Source: Orobanche coerulescens (lineage: Eukaryota > Streptophyta > Magnoliopsida > Lamiales > Orobanchaceae). From it: a DNA stretch of 64,000 nt. The stretch spans positions 152,320,096-152,384,095 of the forward strand of contig CM065802.1 of assembly GCA_033398695.1 (NCBI GenBank). Reading direction: 5' to 3'. Position numbers and translations under genes: made by a program. Every line of letters starts with the position of its first letter. The stretch's first letter is position 1. Positions 10,201 through 22,412 of the stretch are shown piece by piece. The notes under the pieces are model-generated. The model had not been told where the DNA came from. It worked only from the letters and a program-made list of their open reading frames with translations, and did no database searches.

Positions 10201-10736
10201 ATTATGACCTCGAAATCCTATATCATCCGGGCAAGGCGAATGTCGTGGCCGACGCCTTGAGTCGGAAACCGATTGCCTTGCGAACGCTTGAGGTCCTTAC
10301 GTCTCAGTCTGAGCTTCGGCGGGCTTTGATTGAGTTTGATGTCGAGGTTTTGTTGCCTGGGGCTGTCGGGCAACTTTGTGCTTTAGAAGTTTCGTCGTCT
10401 TTGATCGATGAAATTAAGCTGAAGCAGTTAGAGGATCCGATGATTACTCAAATCCGAGAGAATGTTCTTAAGGGAAAGTCTCCTGGGTTTGTGATTCATG
10501 AGGATGGTGTTTTGAGATTCCAGAGTCGGCTTTGTGTACCGAACGACTCAGAGTTGAGACAGAGTATTTTGCGCGAGGCCCATGCTACGCCTTACTCCGT
10601 TCATCCTGGTTCGAGTAAGATGTATAAGGACCTGAGGAGGAATTTCTGGTGGAATGATATGAAGGAGGAGGTCGCCCAGTTTGTAGCGAGATGTTTGACT
10701 TGCCAAAGAGTCAAAATCGAGCATCGGCCTCAATAG
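7212..10736 (+). CDS. Gypsy-B gag-protease-RT-RNase H-integrase (N-terminal part)
   Basis: One 1174-residue frame. Order: retrotransposon gag capsid (about residues 85-250), two CCHC knuckles ([14 protein letters not shown] at 306-319, [14 protein letters not shown] at 326-339), aspartic protease with DSGATHSF (Asp 427), RT with [12 protein letters not shown] and the catalytic FIDD (760-763), RNase H with YSDAS (Asp 909) and TDHKSLKY, then the HHCC zinc domain of integrase. The true gag start is probably the Gly-Arg-rich [12 protein letters not shown] at 7208 in another frame, followed by a short [11 protein letters not shown] stretch at 7363 in the third frame. The first ~70 residues of this frame are therefore likely a frameshift artefact. 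The frame stops at 10734-10736 inside integrase, where a small indel shifts it. Confidence 0.9.
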   Translation: MPEETVVVVVDAAEDVGQPVGRPRRILRGRRSATVTIMLLLGARRSWHCGSYAENGYPNGGYSSGGQNPDRAHANRAERIGSEDVIKMHPPQFSGASDLIGWEGWIKEISKVFVATNCPEDRKVPIAQYFLTGDAMDWWEAVGPKDHVASWAEFQELMETEYCPWPVRQARVHAFYDAQPRDIPVSQAIADFIKELGYVKTKVVEESDKIFHFSRRMKLSIRDYMSGLVCTTLKDYQSRALAYDMFVTASDVARESKKQKSARNFSGPKSGGHQKSQPVNISTGGSTRFSGSFRSAVGTFVRDPRCFNCGKPGHVNRDCPRPPLTCHTCGQSGHKASFCEKLRQFRGARSSHPAPMEPSVNQGSFAPPPPPRAGRGRGRGQPARGGASSVGSAQPRIYEMRRADDPAATVATGTVHIHSHPVGVLFDSGATHSFISLECVRHLSLDCLSPCEPFIVKLPSGDRIVGDREVRDCSVFICERVWPSNLIVVSIECEDLILGDDWLERHGAIMNYRTRIITMLAEDGTEHSFTGRKRNHRFVINALKAMKLMRKGCTGNWCYALKAENGGVELSSIPVVSEFPDVFPDELPGLPPDRVVEFAIELEPGAAPISKAPYRMAPSEMAELKKQLSELLKSGYVRPSTSPWGAPVLFVRKKDGSLRLCIDYRELNKVTIKNKYPLPRIDDLFDQLQGAAVFSKIDLRSGYYQLRVRESDVPKTAFRTRYGHYEFVVMPFGLTNAPAVFMRLMNKVFIEYLDKCVVVFIDDILIYSRSEEEHADHLRVVLDVLRTEQLYAKFSKCEFWLKEVMFLGHVISADGVRVDPQKIEAVLDWAPPTNVKEIRSFLGLAGYYRRFVEGFSKLARPLTQLLQKSEKFVWNDERQSSFEELKRRLTSAPILALPYGNEGFAVYSDASSQGLGCVLMQHDKTIAYASRQLRPYELNYPTHDLELAVVVFALKIWRHYLFGSTCQIFTDHKSLKYIFTQRELNMRQRRWLELIKDYDLEILYHPGKANVVADALSRKPIALRTLEVLTSQSELRRALIEFDVEVLLPGAVGQLCALEVSSSLIDEIKLKQLEDPMITQIRENVLKGKSPGFVIHEDGVLRFQSRLCVPNDSELRQSILREAHATPYSVHPGSSKMYKDLRRNFWWNDMKEEVAQFVARCLTCQRVKIEHRPQ

Positions 10737-11710
10737 GGTTATTGCAGTCACTTCCCGTTCTGGAATGGAAATGGGAAGATATATCGATGGATTTCATTAC
10801 GAGCTTGCCGAGATCGAGATCGGGCATGAATATGGTTTGGGTGATTGTTGATCGTCTGACCAAGTCGGCACATTTTCTGGGCATCAAGGACACATGGGGC
10901 CCGGAGAAGTTGGCTCGTATATTTATCACACAGATTGTGAAGCTTCATGGTACTCTGAAGTCTATCGTTTCAGATCATGATGGCCGTTTTGTATCACACT
11001 TTTGGCAGGCGGTACATAAGGCGTTGGGTACTTATTTGCGTTTGAGTACCTCTTTTCATCCCCAGTCAGATGGACAGTCGAAACGCACTATCCAGACATT
11101 CGAGGATATGCTGCGTGCTTGTGCTCTCGATTGGAGTAGTGACTGGGAGGAGCATTTGCCACTAATCGAATTCACGTACAACAATAGTTGGCACGCGTCG
11201 TTTCGGATGGCACCGTATGCGGCACTCTACGGGCGGCGTTGTCGATCGCCGATTTGTTGGAATGAGGCGTCCGACTTGGTCGGGACCGAACTGGATATCG
11301 TGTTAGAGACGAGGCGGAAGATAGAATTAATCCGAGAACGGATGTTGACTGCCCAGAGTCGACAGAAGTCATATGCCGATGTCCGTCGTCGACCTTTAGA
11401 ATTCGAGGTGGGAGACCTCATTTTGCTGAAGGTGTCGCCGACGAGAGGAGTTTTCCGTTTCGGGAAGAATGGGAAGTTGAGTTCGAGATTTATTGGACCC
11501 TTTGAGATTCTTGAGCGAGTCGGTGATTTGGCATATCGTTTGGCGCTACCTCCAGCCTTGAGTCGCGTTCATAACGTCTTCCATGTTTCTCAACTGAGGA
11601 AATATATCCCGGATCCTAGTCATATCATCGATTATGGTGAGATCGATATTGCCGAGGACATTACCTTCGAGGAGCGTCCCTTAAAGATTTTGGAGCACCG
11701 TGAGAAGTGA
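10691..11710 (+). pseudogene. Gypsy-B integrase core and C-terminus, frameshifted from gag-pol
   Basis: This 339-codon frame continues the polyprotein after the break near 10720-10736. It holds WEDISMDFITSLP (first catalytic Asp), SDHDGRF (second catalytic Asp) and [14 protein letters not shown]. With the usual 35-residue spacing the third catalytic residue should be Glu, but Lys is present (AAA at 11081-11083), so the active site looks broken. The C-terminal [20 protein letters not shown] and [12 protein letters not shown] blocks are typical of Ty3 integrases. A TGA at 11708 interrupts the frame just before the chromodomain. Confidence 0.88.
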
Positions 11711-11830
11711 CTGAGGCATAAGACCATTCCTTTGGTCAAAGTGCAGTGGTCGAGACATGGTTTCGAGGAGGCAACTTGGGAAACCGAGGATAGCATGCGT
11801 GCTAAGTATCCCGAGTTGTTTATTTCTTAA
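11711..11830 (+). pseudogene. Gypsy-B chromodomain tail, after an in-frame stop
   Basis: Same frame as the preceding integrase segment. It reads [17 protein letters not shown], then EEATWE and YPELF before TAA at 11828-11830. This is the short chromodomain-like tail of Tekay/Del-type chromoviruses, thought in that family to steer integration to heterochromatin. Only the TGA at 11708-11710 separates it from integrase. Confidence 0.8.
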
Positions 11831-11865
11831 GTTTCGGGACGAAACTTGTTTTTAGAGAGGTAGAA
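11831..11865 (+). other. Gypsy-B pre-LTR hairpin and polypurine tract
   Basis: AGTTTCGGGACGAAACT is an inverted repeat directly after the gag-pol stop. The purine-rich TTTAGAGAGGTAGAA then abuts the LTR at 11866. The tract primes plus-strand DNA synthesis in this family. Confidence 0.75.
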
Positions 11866-14025
11866 TGTAATATCCGCATTTTTCCCTTCTCTTATATTTT
11901 TCATTTTAGTGCATTTTCGTTTTTGGCAACTCGCTTGTAACCGTATCGACATTTTGAGGATATTTAATATTGAACTTTTTGTCGTTCGAGCTTGATTCGG
12001 ACTCATTTTACTCGATTTGATGTTTCATGTTGTTATTTCGGATATTATTGTAATCGTCATTTGGAACCGCCGTTTCGGGGTTGCCAAAGATCCATCTCGT
12101 GTTGTTATGGGCGTTGTGAGCTTTTGTTTGGTGTTTCGACCATGTGTCGTACATTCCAGATGTTTGGGCCGTTTTGTAAATTTTCCCAAACTTTTGGGAA
12201 AATTTCGTTTGTTGATTGTTTTTCCGAACCTTTGAGTAGTCAGGAATATGTTTTCCTTCGGCATTTAAGTTCGTCGTTTCAGGTCCCTAACGTCCGTACC
12301 ATCGTGAATTGTTCACCGTTGTATTTCGATTCTTTTCCGGTACCTCCCTCATTTCTTCTGGCCTGTACTCCACAGAAAGGAATGTTACGTATGTAACAAC
12401 CTTTTGGTTACGTACGTAACGTTCTAGTGTATCTCGATCCAGACGATTCTGCCTGTTTGGTTACGTACGTAACACCCGTTTGGTTACGTACGTAACGCCC
12501 TAGTGTATTTCAGTCCAGGCGATTCTGCCTTTTTGGTTACGTACGTAAGGCCCTTATGGCTTACGTACGTAATACAGCTTACGTACGTTAGCATCTGGTG
12601 GCTAACGTACGTAACAAGGCCTGGGTTTATAAACCAGGGGTTGACCGATTTCGGCCATTTTCACTCCTTCTCCTTCCCATCCGACTCCTAGGCGATCTTC
12701 TTGGAATTTCCGGCGATTTGAAGCTTTGTAACTCCGAGCCATCATCTTCTTCGAGTTTTTGGAGTATATTATCAACCTCTAATCGTGTTCTTCATCATTA
12801 TTCAAGGTAAACTCCTAAAAACCTTGTTTTGGGTAAATTGAAGGGGTTTTCATGTTTCGTCCGATTCGTTCCGTATGTTAGCTTAATTCATGATGTACAT
12901 GATTAATCTCGTTGGTTTTGTTGGTTTCCCAACGGATTCATGGTATATTTTGTACTAATTTTGTAATCGAGAGGGTTTAGTTGTGGTCCGCCCTCGTTGT
13001 TATGTCTATACGAATATACATGAATCGTAGGCGGATTTTCGGGTGTATTCCATTTCCGTATTCGTCTAGAGTTGGTTGTGATTATGTTCTTCGAATCGTT
13101 AGGTTCGGTCCCTTTGGTTCATAGCGTTCGTCGGTGATTTTCCTTTCTGTTCGTTGCGTCATCAATTATTCAAGGCAAGTACTCTTGGAAACCTTTATGC
13201 TTAACGTGAAATGGTAATGTATATTGTGTGTGCTTTACTCACCTCGGGAGGGTCCGACGGGGCCTCGAGGGAATCTATGGCTTCGTCCTGGATTCACGAG
13301 TTTGTTTCGCTTCTTGACTCGGGAGGGTCCTTAGAGGCCTCGAGTGGGATTCGTGGCTTCGTCCGGTCTAGGTGACGTGTGTTGCTTAATTTGTTTTATG
13401 AATGTGGCGGCTCGGGAGGGTCCTTAGAGGCCTCGAGTGGGATTCGTGGCTTCGTCCCGGTCTAGGCAAATTAATTGTATCGTTGATTAGGAAAGACATG
13501 TCTAGTTTTGGTTTTGAAATGATATTGGTGCATGTGCTATGAAATGTGTAAGCGATTGGTTTGCCTTGAATACTTGTACTAGCGTAATTGCTAACCCCTT
13601 TGGGGACCCGTTTTGGGGAAATTCTTGTTATGGATTTCAGGTTATGATCATCAGGACGAGCGAGCGCTGGGACAGTACGAGGATGTTGGCCAGGGTCGTT
13701 GACATGTGAACTTGGGTCTACTTATTTCTTTTGTCCATTTCGATATGGTTGTTTCCTATATTTATACACTGATAGACTGTACTCGCGAGTACTTAGGCTT
13801 TTCATTTCAAACTCCGTATTGTAATACTTTAAAATTATTACATTGTCGGTTGATGCTTATTTCGCCGGTTGCTCCGGGCGTATCTTGTTATGTCATATCA
13901 TTTAAACGTGTGTCCTCGCTAACCGAGATGGTTAGTCGAGTGGAGTTTTCTTGTTTGTAGCCTGGTGGGTCCCATGTAGGGGCCCACGGCGCTGTAATAT
14001 ACTTTGAATATCTCGGGGTGTTATA
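11866..14025 (+). repeat. Gypsy-B 3' LTR
   Basis: Begins TGTAATATCCGC and ends CTCGGGGTGTTATA. It matches the 5' LTR over its full length with small changes and is followed by the TSD copy GCCAC (14026-14030). Confidence 0.92.
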
Positions 14026-15182
14026 GCCACAGCTCAAGCGAGCCACAATAGTCTATTAATAATGAACCAGAACCTGGTGTTCCAGAAATCCTTCGTCAGG
14101 TGGTCAACCAGATGACACAGTTTTCTCAAGTTGTGGACCGAATGCAGGTGGCAGTCGGATTGCAACAGGGAGAGAGACAACAAGGCATCCCAGACTTGGG
14201 AAATCGAGGAGACCGATGGCTCCAGGAGGTGGCGAAAATGCATCCGCCAAAGTTTGATGGTTTCTCAGAAACACTGACGTGGGATCACTGGCTTAGGGAG
14301 TTGGAGAAAGTATTAGCAGGGATTAACTTTCCAGACGACCGGAGAGTTCCCATAGCCCAATACTTTCTGACAGGGGAAACGTCCGAGTGGTGGGAAGCTA
14401 TCCGGTTTATAAATCATGATGCCGACTGGGGAGAATTTAAATTGATGATGGAAGCTCAGTACTCCCCTCGTCTAGTGAGGGAAGCCAAAGTTCGAGAGTT
14501 TTTCTCTGCGTAGCCTTCGGATGTGCCAGTATCTCAGGCGATTAAGACGTTTAACCAGCAGCTGGTGTTTGTTCGACACCTGGTCAGGATAGATGCAGAA
14601 ATGATGATCCATTACGATATGAGAATGAAACCAGAGATACAGAGGTACATGTCTGGTTTTGAATGTACCACTCTCCGTCAATATCAGGACAGAGCGTTGC
14701 CATATGAAATTAAGGAAGCAGCGATGGAAAAGTTTACAAACTCTAAGAAGCATAAAGTCTCTGGTAATTTTTCAGAGCACAAGAGCAGTGGGCCCCGTAA
14801 GGCACAATCATCTTTTCATTCTTTCAAGAGACCCCCGCATCCATCCAAGGGTGGAAAGAACTCCGGAACAGTATCAGCCACGACAGATGCAACCAGGAAG
14901 TGCTTTAACTGTGGTCGGACAGGACATTTTCGACGAGATTGCTCATTTCTGGACGTGAAGTGTTATGATTGTGGTCGAGAGGGACATCGTGCAGTGTTCT
15001 CTGAGGAGGCTGCAAAATCTTTTAGAGCTCGTGCATCACAACCAACTCAGAAAGAGACGAGTGTTCAACAGACATAGCAGAGTGTCCAGCCATCCTAGAA
15101 TTTTGGTCGCGGACGAGGCAGAGGATAGTTCTACCAAAGAGGGACATCGAGTGCCAGATCTGTCCCTCCATACCTGTATGAG
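14026..15182 (+). pseudogene. Gypsy-A gag, main part
   Basis: Continues the gag begun at 4691. Capsid motifs ([27 protein letters not shown]) lie at 14238-14400. Zinc knuckles follow: CFNCGRTGHFRRDC near 14900 is intact, and in CYDCGREGHRAVF near 14961 the last Cys is replaced by Ser. In-frame stops are at 14049, 14511, 15075, 15099 and 15126, most of them CAG-to-TAG type. The frame itself is preserved through 15182. Confidence 0.85.
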
Positions 15183-16430
15183 ATGAGGAGGGCAGACGAT
15201 CAGGATGCTGCTGTCGCATCAGGTACCGTTCAGATTCTTTCACAACCAGTTAGCGTTTTATTCGATACAGGGGCTACACATTCTTTTATATCATTGTCTT
15301 GTATAAATCGTTTGAACATTTCTGGTTTTCATAATTGTGAACCTTATGTTGTGGGTTTACCGTGTGGAGAGAGAATTATGGGAAACTTAAAAACTAGAGA
15401 TTTTCTTGTATCAATTGGAGGCAAAGAGTGGCCCTCAAATCTGATTGTGATAGAAATGCAAGGCAATGACCTTATTCTCGGAGATGATTGGCTTAATCGA
15501 TATGGAGCTATTGTAAGCTACCGGAAGAGGAATATCTCGATGATAGCTGAAGATGGTTCCGAAATATTGTTCGAGGGATGGAGACCAAGAAGCTCAAGAA
15601 AGATGATCAAAGCAATGAAAGCTGTCACATTGCTAAAACAGGGTTGTACTGGATACTGGTGTTATGCGATGAAGAAGGAAGACAGAAAAGTAGAATTTTC
15701 ATCCATTCCTGTTGGGAGCGAATTTCCGGATGTGTTTCCTAACGAATTGCCTGGACTACCTCTACGATGAGATGTAGAATTCACCATCGAGCTAGAACCA
15801 GGAGCTACACCAATTTCTAAGGCGCCGTATCGTATGGCACCTACTAAGATGTACGAATTAAAGAAGCAACTGGAAGACTTACTGGACAAGAGCTATATCC
15901 ATCCAAGCGTTTCGCCCTGGGGAGCACCAGTTCTTTTTGTCCGGAAGAAGGACGGATCGCTTCGATTATGTATTGACTATCGAGAGCTGAACAAAATGAC
16001 GATCAAGAACAAGTATACATTGCCATGGATTGATGATTTATTTGACCAGCTGCAAGGAGCAACAGTATTTCCTAAGATCGATCTGAGGTCGGGATATCAT
16101 CAGTTGAGGATTAAGGAATCCGATGTTCCAAAGTCAGCGTTCAGAACTCGCTACGGACACTATGAGTTTGTAGTGATGCCGTTTGGTCTCACTAATGCAC
16201 CTGTTGTGTTCATGCAATTGATAAATCGAGTGTTCATAGAGTATTTGGACAAGTTCTTAGTTGTGTTTATTGATGACATTCTGGTTTATTCCAAGAGCCT
16301 GGGAGAGCATGCACAACATTTGCGGATCGTTTTAGACCTTTTGAGAAGCGAGCAGTTATATGCCAAACTTTCTAAGTGTGAATTCTGGCTAAAGGAAGTG
16401 ATGTTCCTCAGTCATGTGGTATCAGCATAA
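15183..16430 (+). pseudogene. Gypsy-A protease and reverse transcriptase
   Basis: The frame opens with YEMRRADDQ at the gag-protease junction. Protease has [13 protein letters not shown] near 15258-15296. After a TGA at 15768 the RT follows with [14 protein letters not shown] and the catalytic FIDD near 16269. A TAA at 16428 stands where other copies read Asp in ISADGV. Same frame throughout, about 416 codons with two stops. Confidence 0.87.
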
Positions 16431-17092
16431 GGAGTCCGAGTTGATCCCCAGAAACAGTTATGGATTGGAAGTCTCCTAAGAATGTGAAAGAAATCAGGAG
16501 TTTCTTAGGACTTGCAGGGTATTATCGTCGGTTCTTGGAAGGGTTTTCCAAAATTACCCGCTTATTTACTCGATTACTACAGAAGACCCAAAAGTTTGAG
16601 TGGAACGAGATGTGCCAGACCAACTTTGATGAATTGAAGAAGAGTTGACGACGGCATTAATTTTAGCACTCCCACAGGGAACTGGAGGATTCATAGTTTA
16701 CAGTGACGCTTCAAACCAAGGTCTCGGGTGTGTACTGATGCAGAATGAGAAGGTGATTGCCTATGCGTCACGATAGTTAAAGCTTTATGAAGTAAATTAT
16801 CCAACGCACGATTTGGAGTTAGCAGCTATGGTTTTCGCCTTAAAATTTGAAGTCATTATCTGTACGGGACTCACTGTCAGATCTTCACAGATCATAAGAG
16901 TCTCAAATATATATTCAGTCATAAAGAGTTAAACATGCGGCAGAGGAGGTAGTTGGAATTGATTAAGGACTATGACTTGGAGATTCTTTATCATCTAGGC
17001 AAAGCAAATGTAGTGGCCGATGCATTGAGCCGCAAGCCTGTTTCTATTCGAATGTTGGAGACTCTCACTCCCGGACCAGCATTCAACGGGAA
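16431..17092 (+). pseudogene. Gypsy-A RT connection and RNase H, frameshifted
   Basis: A deletion of about 7 bases near 16452-16459 shifts the frame. It resumes as [20 protein letters not shown] (16472 onward). Another shift lies near 16643, then RNase H shows VYSDASNQGLG near 16700. A further one-base loss falls near 16852, and stops replace Gln or Trp at several points. [11 protein letters not shown] and the pre-integrase linker ending LSRKPVS remain recognisable. Confidence 0.8.
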
Positions 17093-18592
17093 TTGATTCG
17101 CGAAGGAATTGAAGTATGGTTGCAAAGAGTCCAAGGACAATTGTGTGTGATGGAACTAACTTCATCATTAACCGAAGAAATTAAATCTAAGCAATTGTAT
17201 GATCCTTTAATGGTTCGGTTACATGATGAAGTGGGTAAAGGAAAGGCCTCAGGATTCGTAATTCATGGTGATGGAATTTTGAGATTCTAGAATCAACTTT
17301 GTGTTCCCGGTGTCGATGCCTTGAAGTAGACAATCATGAAGGAAGCTCATAGCACGCCCTATTCTATCCACCCGGGCACCAGTAAGATGTATAAGGACCT
17401 GAAGCAGAATTTATGGTAGGGCAACATGAAGAAAGACGTAGCGAATTATGTCTCAAAATGTTTAATTTTTCAGCAGGTTAAGATCGAACATCAACGACCT
17501 GCGGGAATGCTGAAGCCGCTCCCGATTCCTGAATGGAAGTGGGAGGACATATCGATGGACTCTATCACTAATATGCCAAAGACCCGAACAGGGATGAATA
17601 TGATTTGGGTGATAGTTGACCGTTTAACCAAGTCATCTCATTTTCTAGGCATTAAGGACACTTGGGGACCATAGATATTGGCACGAGTATTTATTTCAGA
17701 GATAGTCCGATTATATGGTACGTCGAAGACCATTATTTCTGACCGATATGGTCGCTTCATGTCTCATTTTTGGAAAGCAGTGCATAAGGCCTTGGGAACT
17801 GAATTGAACTTCAGCACAGCTTATCATCCGCAGTCAGACGGACATTCCGAGAGGACTATTCAAACAGTGGAAGACATGATGAGGGCTTGTGCCTTGGATT
17901 GGTCGACTGATTGGGAAGTTCATCTACCATTGATTGAATTCACCTACAACAATAGTTGGCATGATTCCATTAATATGGCACCATTTGAGGCATTATACGG
18001 GTGGAGATGCAGATCGCCCCTATGTTGGGATGATTCATTAGACTTGATCGGGACGGAACCAGAATTGATCGTACAAACACGAGAGAAGATAGCCTTGATT
18101 CGCGAAAGACTGTTAACCGCCCAGAGCCGACATACATCTTACGCAGACGTGCGCCGTCGCCCATTAGAGTTCAGTATTAGAGATCACGTGCTTTTAAAAG
18201 TTTCTCCTACTCGGGGAATCTTTCGTTTTGGGAAAAAGGGAAAGCTGAGTCCGAGGTATATCGGACCATTCGAGATTCTTGAAATAGTTAGAGAGTTAAC
18301 ATACAAGTTGATATTACCGCCGTCGCTGAGCCATGTGGTATTCTATCCCAGTTACGGAAATACATACCGGATCCCAGCCATGTCATTGATTTCGGCCAGA
18401 TTGAAGTCGCTAAGTATGGCACGTTTGAGTAGAGACTGATCAAGATACTCAAAAGTCGAGTCAAACAATTGAGAAATAAACCAATCACTTTGGTTAAGGT
18501 TCAGTGGTCGCGCCACGGAGTGGAAGAAGCCAATTGGGAGACGGAGGATAGCATGAAATCCAGATACCCAGAGTTATTTCGTCTTGAGTTTC
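17093..18592 (+). pseudogene. Gypsy-A integrase and chromodomain
   Basis: One frame runs from ~17060 to ~18330 with stops at 17288, 17326, 17417 and 17672. It carries the HHCC domain (HSTPYSIHPG), WEDISMDSIT, SDRYGRF and HPQSDGHSERTIQT. Unlike B and C, the third catalytic Glu is kept. A deletion near 18333 removes part of the [12 protein letters not shown] block and shifts the frame. The tail then reads [18 protein letters not shown] and YPELF at the end, the chromodomain signature. Confidence 0.85.
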
Positions 18593-18622
18593 GGGACGAA
18601 ACTCCTTTTTAGAAGGAGAGTA
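18586..18622 (+). other. Gypsy-A pre-LTR hairpin and polypurine tract
   Basis: GAGTTTCGGGACGAAACTC is a perfect inverted repeat, followed by AGAAGGAGAG next to the LTR start at 18623. Layout is the same as in elements B and C. Confidence 0.75.
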
Positions 18623-21118
18623 TGTAATATCCGGATAAATTATTGAGTATTTCATCTGTATTGAACCCTGTATTATTTGAATTTGCGATATCAATAATCG
18701 AAGTATGACCTTTCTCGTATTCGTATCCATGTGCATGATAATATCAACATGTAAATTTCCACATGCAGTACGTGATAACGTACGCTAAGAAGAGAGCTTA
18801 ATGTATATTATATGCCATGATTAGCGTACGCTACGAATGAAGCGTAGCGTACGCAAGGCAACCAATAATTGAGCAGGACGTCTAGCACATGAGCCAGCTG
18901 GTGGTGGGCCCGGCCAGATCCTCACCAGATTCTCACGGCATGAACCTGGATAGTTTTTAAGTCAATGGGTGTTAACGTACGCTAAGGTATGTGTCTAGCA
19001 TACGCTAATGGGTGTTGCTTACGTACGTAACTTGATGGTGTAGCGTACGTAAGAGAGTACAGATCGAGACAGTAAGCTATCAATGGACGATAGCGTACGC
19101 TAAGTATCACAAATAGCGTACGCTAAACTTAAAACATTATAAATAGGACAGCACCCCATTTCATTTGTCTATGTTTTCTTCACTTGTCCTTCACTTCTTG
19201 AAGTCCAGAGAGCCTCCCCCTTCTACATAAACATCCATAGACCATCTATACTCGATCATTGGAGTTTGGATATCACTTATATTGATCATTGAAGTTAAGA
19301 AGCATCTTGGATTGGCACACAAGCAACCGGAGTGGGCCCTACCTATTGTCTCGGTGTTCTATTCATCTTAAGGTATGTTAATACTATCTCCAACCTTGGA
19401 TTCGTATTCTTAAGGATATTATGATCATGCTACCAAGGACATTAAGTTCCATAGATGATTTATTCAACCAACATCATGTTTAGGAAGTTGAGATGATTAT
19501 GCTTAAGCTACCATTATAGTTGGAATCCTGTTATGGCAAATAATAAGAGTGGTGTTATGAGATTGATAATCCGTATCGAATGGTGTTGTCATAATGATCG
19601 CAGGCTTGGTATGAATATCACTTTTGCTAAACGGACTTAAGGAAAGGACCATCGAAGGTTGTATCATTTTCTTATATGTTAGATTGGTTAATTAATCTTC
19701 ATAATGAAGTTTGAATGTATTGATGAGATTGGTAACAAGTGTATCAATCTTAGATTACCCGAACTACGTAAGAGAATTTGTAATCAAGATTGGAGTATGA
19801 CATCATGATGATATGCTTATCCTTGAAGTTGGAAGACATTAAACATCATTAGATCATTAAAGTTTGCATGAGTGTAACATGTATGAAGATAACATATGTT
19901 AAACACTGAGAATTTTATACGATGAGTCAGTCGTCTGATCAGGGAGGATACTGTCAGATGCATGTTTAGCGTGCACTAGGCTCTGTAGCTTACGTACGCT
20001 AACGGGCAGACTTAACATGCGCTACGTTGGGTACGTAACGTACATTATATCATCAGACGAGTCAGTCATCTAATCAAAGAGGAACTGTCAAATGCATGAT
20101 TAGCATACGCTAGGCTTCGTAGCTTACATACGCTAACGAGAATACTTAACGTACGCTATGGTTGGTATGTAATGTAAGTTATGTAGACCAGACAGGTTAC
20201 ATTTTGTTGAACTTTCGGTCGTAATTTAGGATGTTAGATGTTCGTACGATAGTTATTCGATGTGAGATGAACTCTATATTATTTCTTCTGTTTAAGGTTC
20301 GAGCTTTGCAACGTGATTAAGCGAAGGGGCGACCTTCGAGTTTTTTGACATTTGTCGAAGTTTTATCCTTGTCATCAATTCGAGGCAAGTACCTTATTTA
20401 TGTTTTACGTGTTGATGTTATACATATTGTCGTGCATATGTGTCGTTGTTGTGTGTCCATATCGTTTTGGTCCGACGGGATCATCTTGGGATCTATGCTA
20501 GCGTGCGCTGGATCATCGGACAGGTTTTTCCACCTCGTGTTGGTCCGACGGGATCATCTTGGGATCTAGGCAGTGAACGCTGGATCATCGGAATTACCAT
20601 GTGTATGTTGTGATGTCATGTTATGATTATCATTTGTGTATGGTACTTATGAGTTTTCTCGTAGGAAGAGGCTCATTGGCATTTTTGGTCATTTATGTTA
20701 TTATTCGTGAGTCGTTGAATAATATGTTGTGGTACTTGTACTAGCATCGCTGTGATAACCCCTTTGGGGGTGAACAATTGTTTTTGTTTAGGTTACAGGA
20801 GAGTAGGGAAACAATCATTAGAGCCGCATGACGATGGGGGTGCAGAGTGATGTTCCGGCCGAAATAATTTGTGGAGTTAAATGTTGTTTTTAATAAAGTA
20901 CTCGAGTACGTTGACCTTTATTATATTTTATTTGGGTATGTATTGACATTAACTATTGAACGTTGTATTGCCGGCGTTGTTCTGGACTCGTTGTATTTTA
21001 TTGTTGTTGTCATCGTTCATTGTTGTTTATTATTGTCATTTCGTTTTCTCAGCCTTGTAAATCCTTACGTAAAGGATTTACGGCGCTGTAACATTCCTAA
21101 ATATATCGCGGTGTTACA
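18623..21118 (+). repeat. Gypsy-A 3' LTR
   Basis: TGTAATATCCGG..GTGTTACA, colinear with 1994-4476. The palindrome array is at ~18775-19126, TATA at 19138-19147, and the tandem repeats near 20455-20590. Copia-1 leader resumes directly at 21119. Confidence 0.9.
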
Positions 21119-22412
21119 TGTACTACCCCGATAACTCGGAAGCATAACACACCGGCTCGGGTATCAATTTTCTACGAGTTTAATGGAGGGTAGGAAACCT
21201 CCTAACCTTTTTCAAACTTAGTCTGTTTGTTTGTCGGGAGAATTTCGGGATTAATGTTACACTTTGCACATTAATTCAATTATAAACGCGATTGTATTTG
21301 TCAATCATTCAAAATGAAAAACAGTAAATAGCAACCTAGTTACTACCAACATATAGCTCATGGATTTTTTTCTAAGTACTGGGCCAAGCAAATGACCCAA
21401 TAAAGAAAAATAGAAATAGTCTTCGATTCTTCGTCTTCTCGGTCGGTTGTCTTCAGTCTTCGTCATAGCCAAATAAATAATTACATCATTGAAATTGCAT
21501 CATATTATACAAATTTTCTAGTAAAAATAAATAGGCTCAAAATGGCCTTTAAAACCCAATCGAATCGAACAAATCAAAACTAAGTCCACGAGCTATATCA
21601 CCATCACATAAGGATTCCACACAATATGTAACGACAATGAAATTAAATAATTAATTTTAATATATTAATCCAATTAATCTATAAAATTAATCTATTCAAT
21701 TTCTACGATATCAATCCTATTAATTAATATATATGGCATTAAATTTAAATAATCAATTAATGTATTAATCCAATCAATATAAAAATTAATCTATTCAATT
21801 TTAATGGTATTACTCCAATTAATACTAATAATCGTCATTTCAATTCGTTCGAAGTAATCCGGATAGAAATAGTATTTTCGTTTAATATCTTTCGCATTTA
21901 AAATAATATTCCAAATATACATTTTAATCAAATTAAATCCAATTTAAAATTTGGGAAAATACTACAACGTAATACAGTGACTAAACGAAGTCCCGGACAA
22001 GTCGGAATGGGCCCAGCCCACAAACCGAGCCTGAAAAATGGGGCTGGCCGAGGGTGACCCGCGGGAGCAAGTCACCTGCCTGCTACTATCCAGGTAGCAG
22101 GCCTCTTGTCCGGCCACCCTGCCAGGCACGACCTGGCAGTGACTCTGGCAGCCCCAGGCTGCCGATTTCGACCTCCGTTCGGCTCGTTTTTTGGCTCGTT
22201 TACAAAGCGTGATGTTTCTAACTTTTATGTAGGACTTATAAATCAATAAAATAAAATTTTACAGATTTAAAATTTACATAAAATCATAGAAACAAAATTT
22301 ACAACGAACAATTAAATATCTCCGATTATACCAATAATGATTCTAAATCATAAACATCATCCAATAGCATTCGAAATACACAAATAATCATATATACGGT
22401 ATCATTGACCTC
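21119..22412 (-). other. Copia-1 5' leader, PBS-proximal part with GC-rich hairpin island
   Basis: Noncoding and mostly very AT-rich, it continues the leader from 1496-1993. The block around TAATGGAGGGTAGGAAACC aligns with Copia-2 at ~25240. A sharp GC-rich island at ~21995-22185 contains perfect hairpins: CCTGCTAC..GTAGCAGG near 22076-22101 and CTGCCAGG..CCTGGCAG near 22119-22140. No gene is visible. Confidence 0.7.

Larger units (their letters stand above)
4805..14025 (+). mobile_element. Gypsy-B: nearly complete Ty3/gypsy chromovirus-like element inside Gypsy-A gag
   Basis: LTRs of 2165 bp (4805-6969) and 2160 bp (11866-14025) flank one gag-pol region. The target-site duplication GCCAC is exact at 4800-4804 and 14026-14030. 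LTRs differ by about 2% by eye, so B is younger than its host A. The 5' LTR start (TATAATATCC) and the 3' LTR end (GTTATA) each carry one base change from the expected TG..CA ends. The PBS is TGGTATCGGAGC, and a hairpin and polypurine tract precede the 3' LTR. Confidence 0.93.
1994..21118 (+). mobile_element. Gypsy-A: Ty3/gypsy chromovirus-like retrotransposon with Gypsy-B nested inside
   Basis: Two similar ~2.5-kb LTRs (1994-4476 and 18623-21118) begin TGTAATATCCGG and end GTGTTACA. The order is LTR, iMet-type PBS, gag-pol with chromodomain, polypurine tract, LTR, as in Tekay/Del-like elements. Gypsy-B fills 4805-14025, so A itself is about 9.9 kb. LTRs differ by roughly 4% by eye, older than B. 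The flanking pentamers (TATAT left, TGTAC right) do not match, so no target duplication is seen. The surrounding sequence is Copia-1 leader on both sides. Confidence 0.9.
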
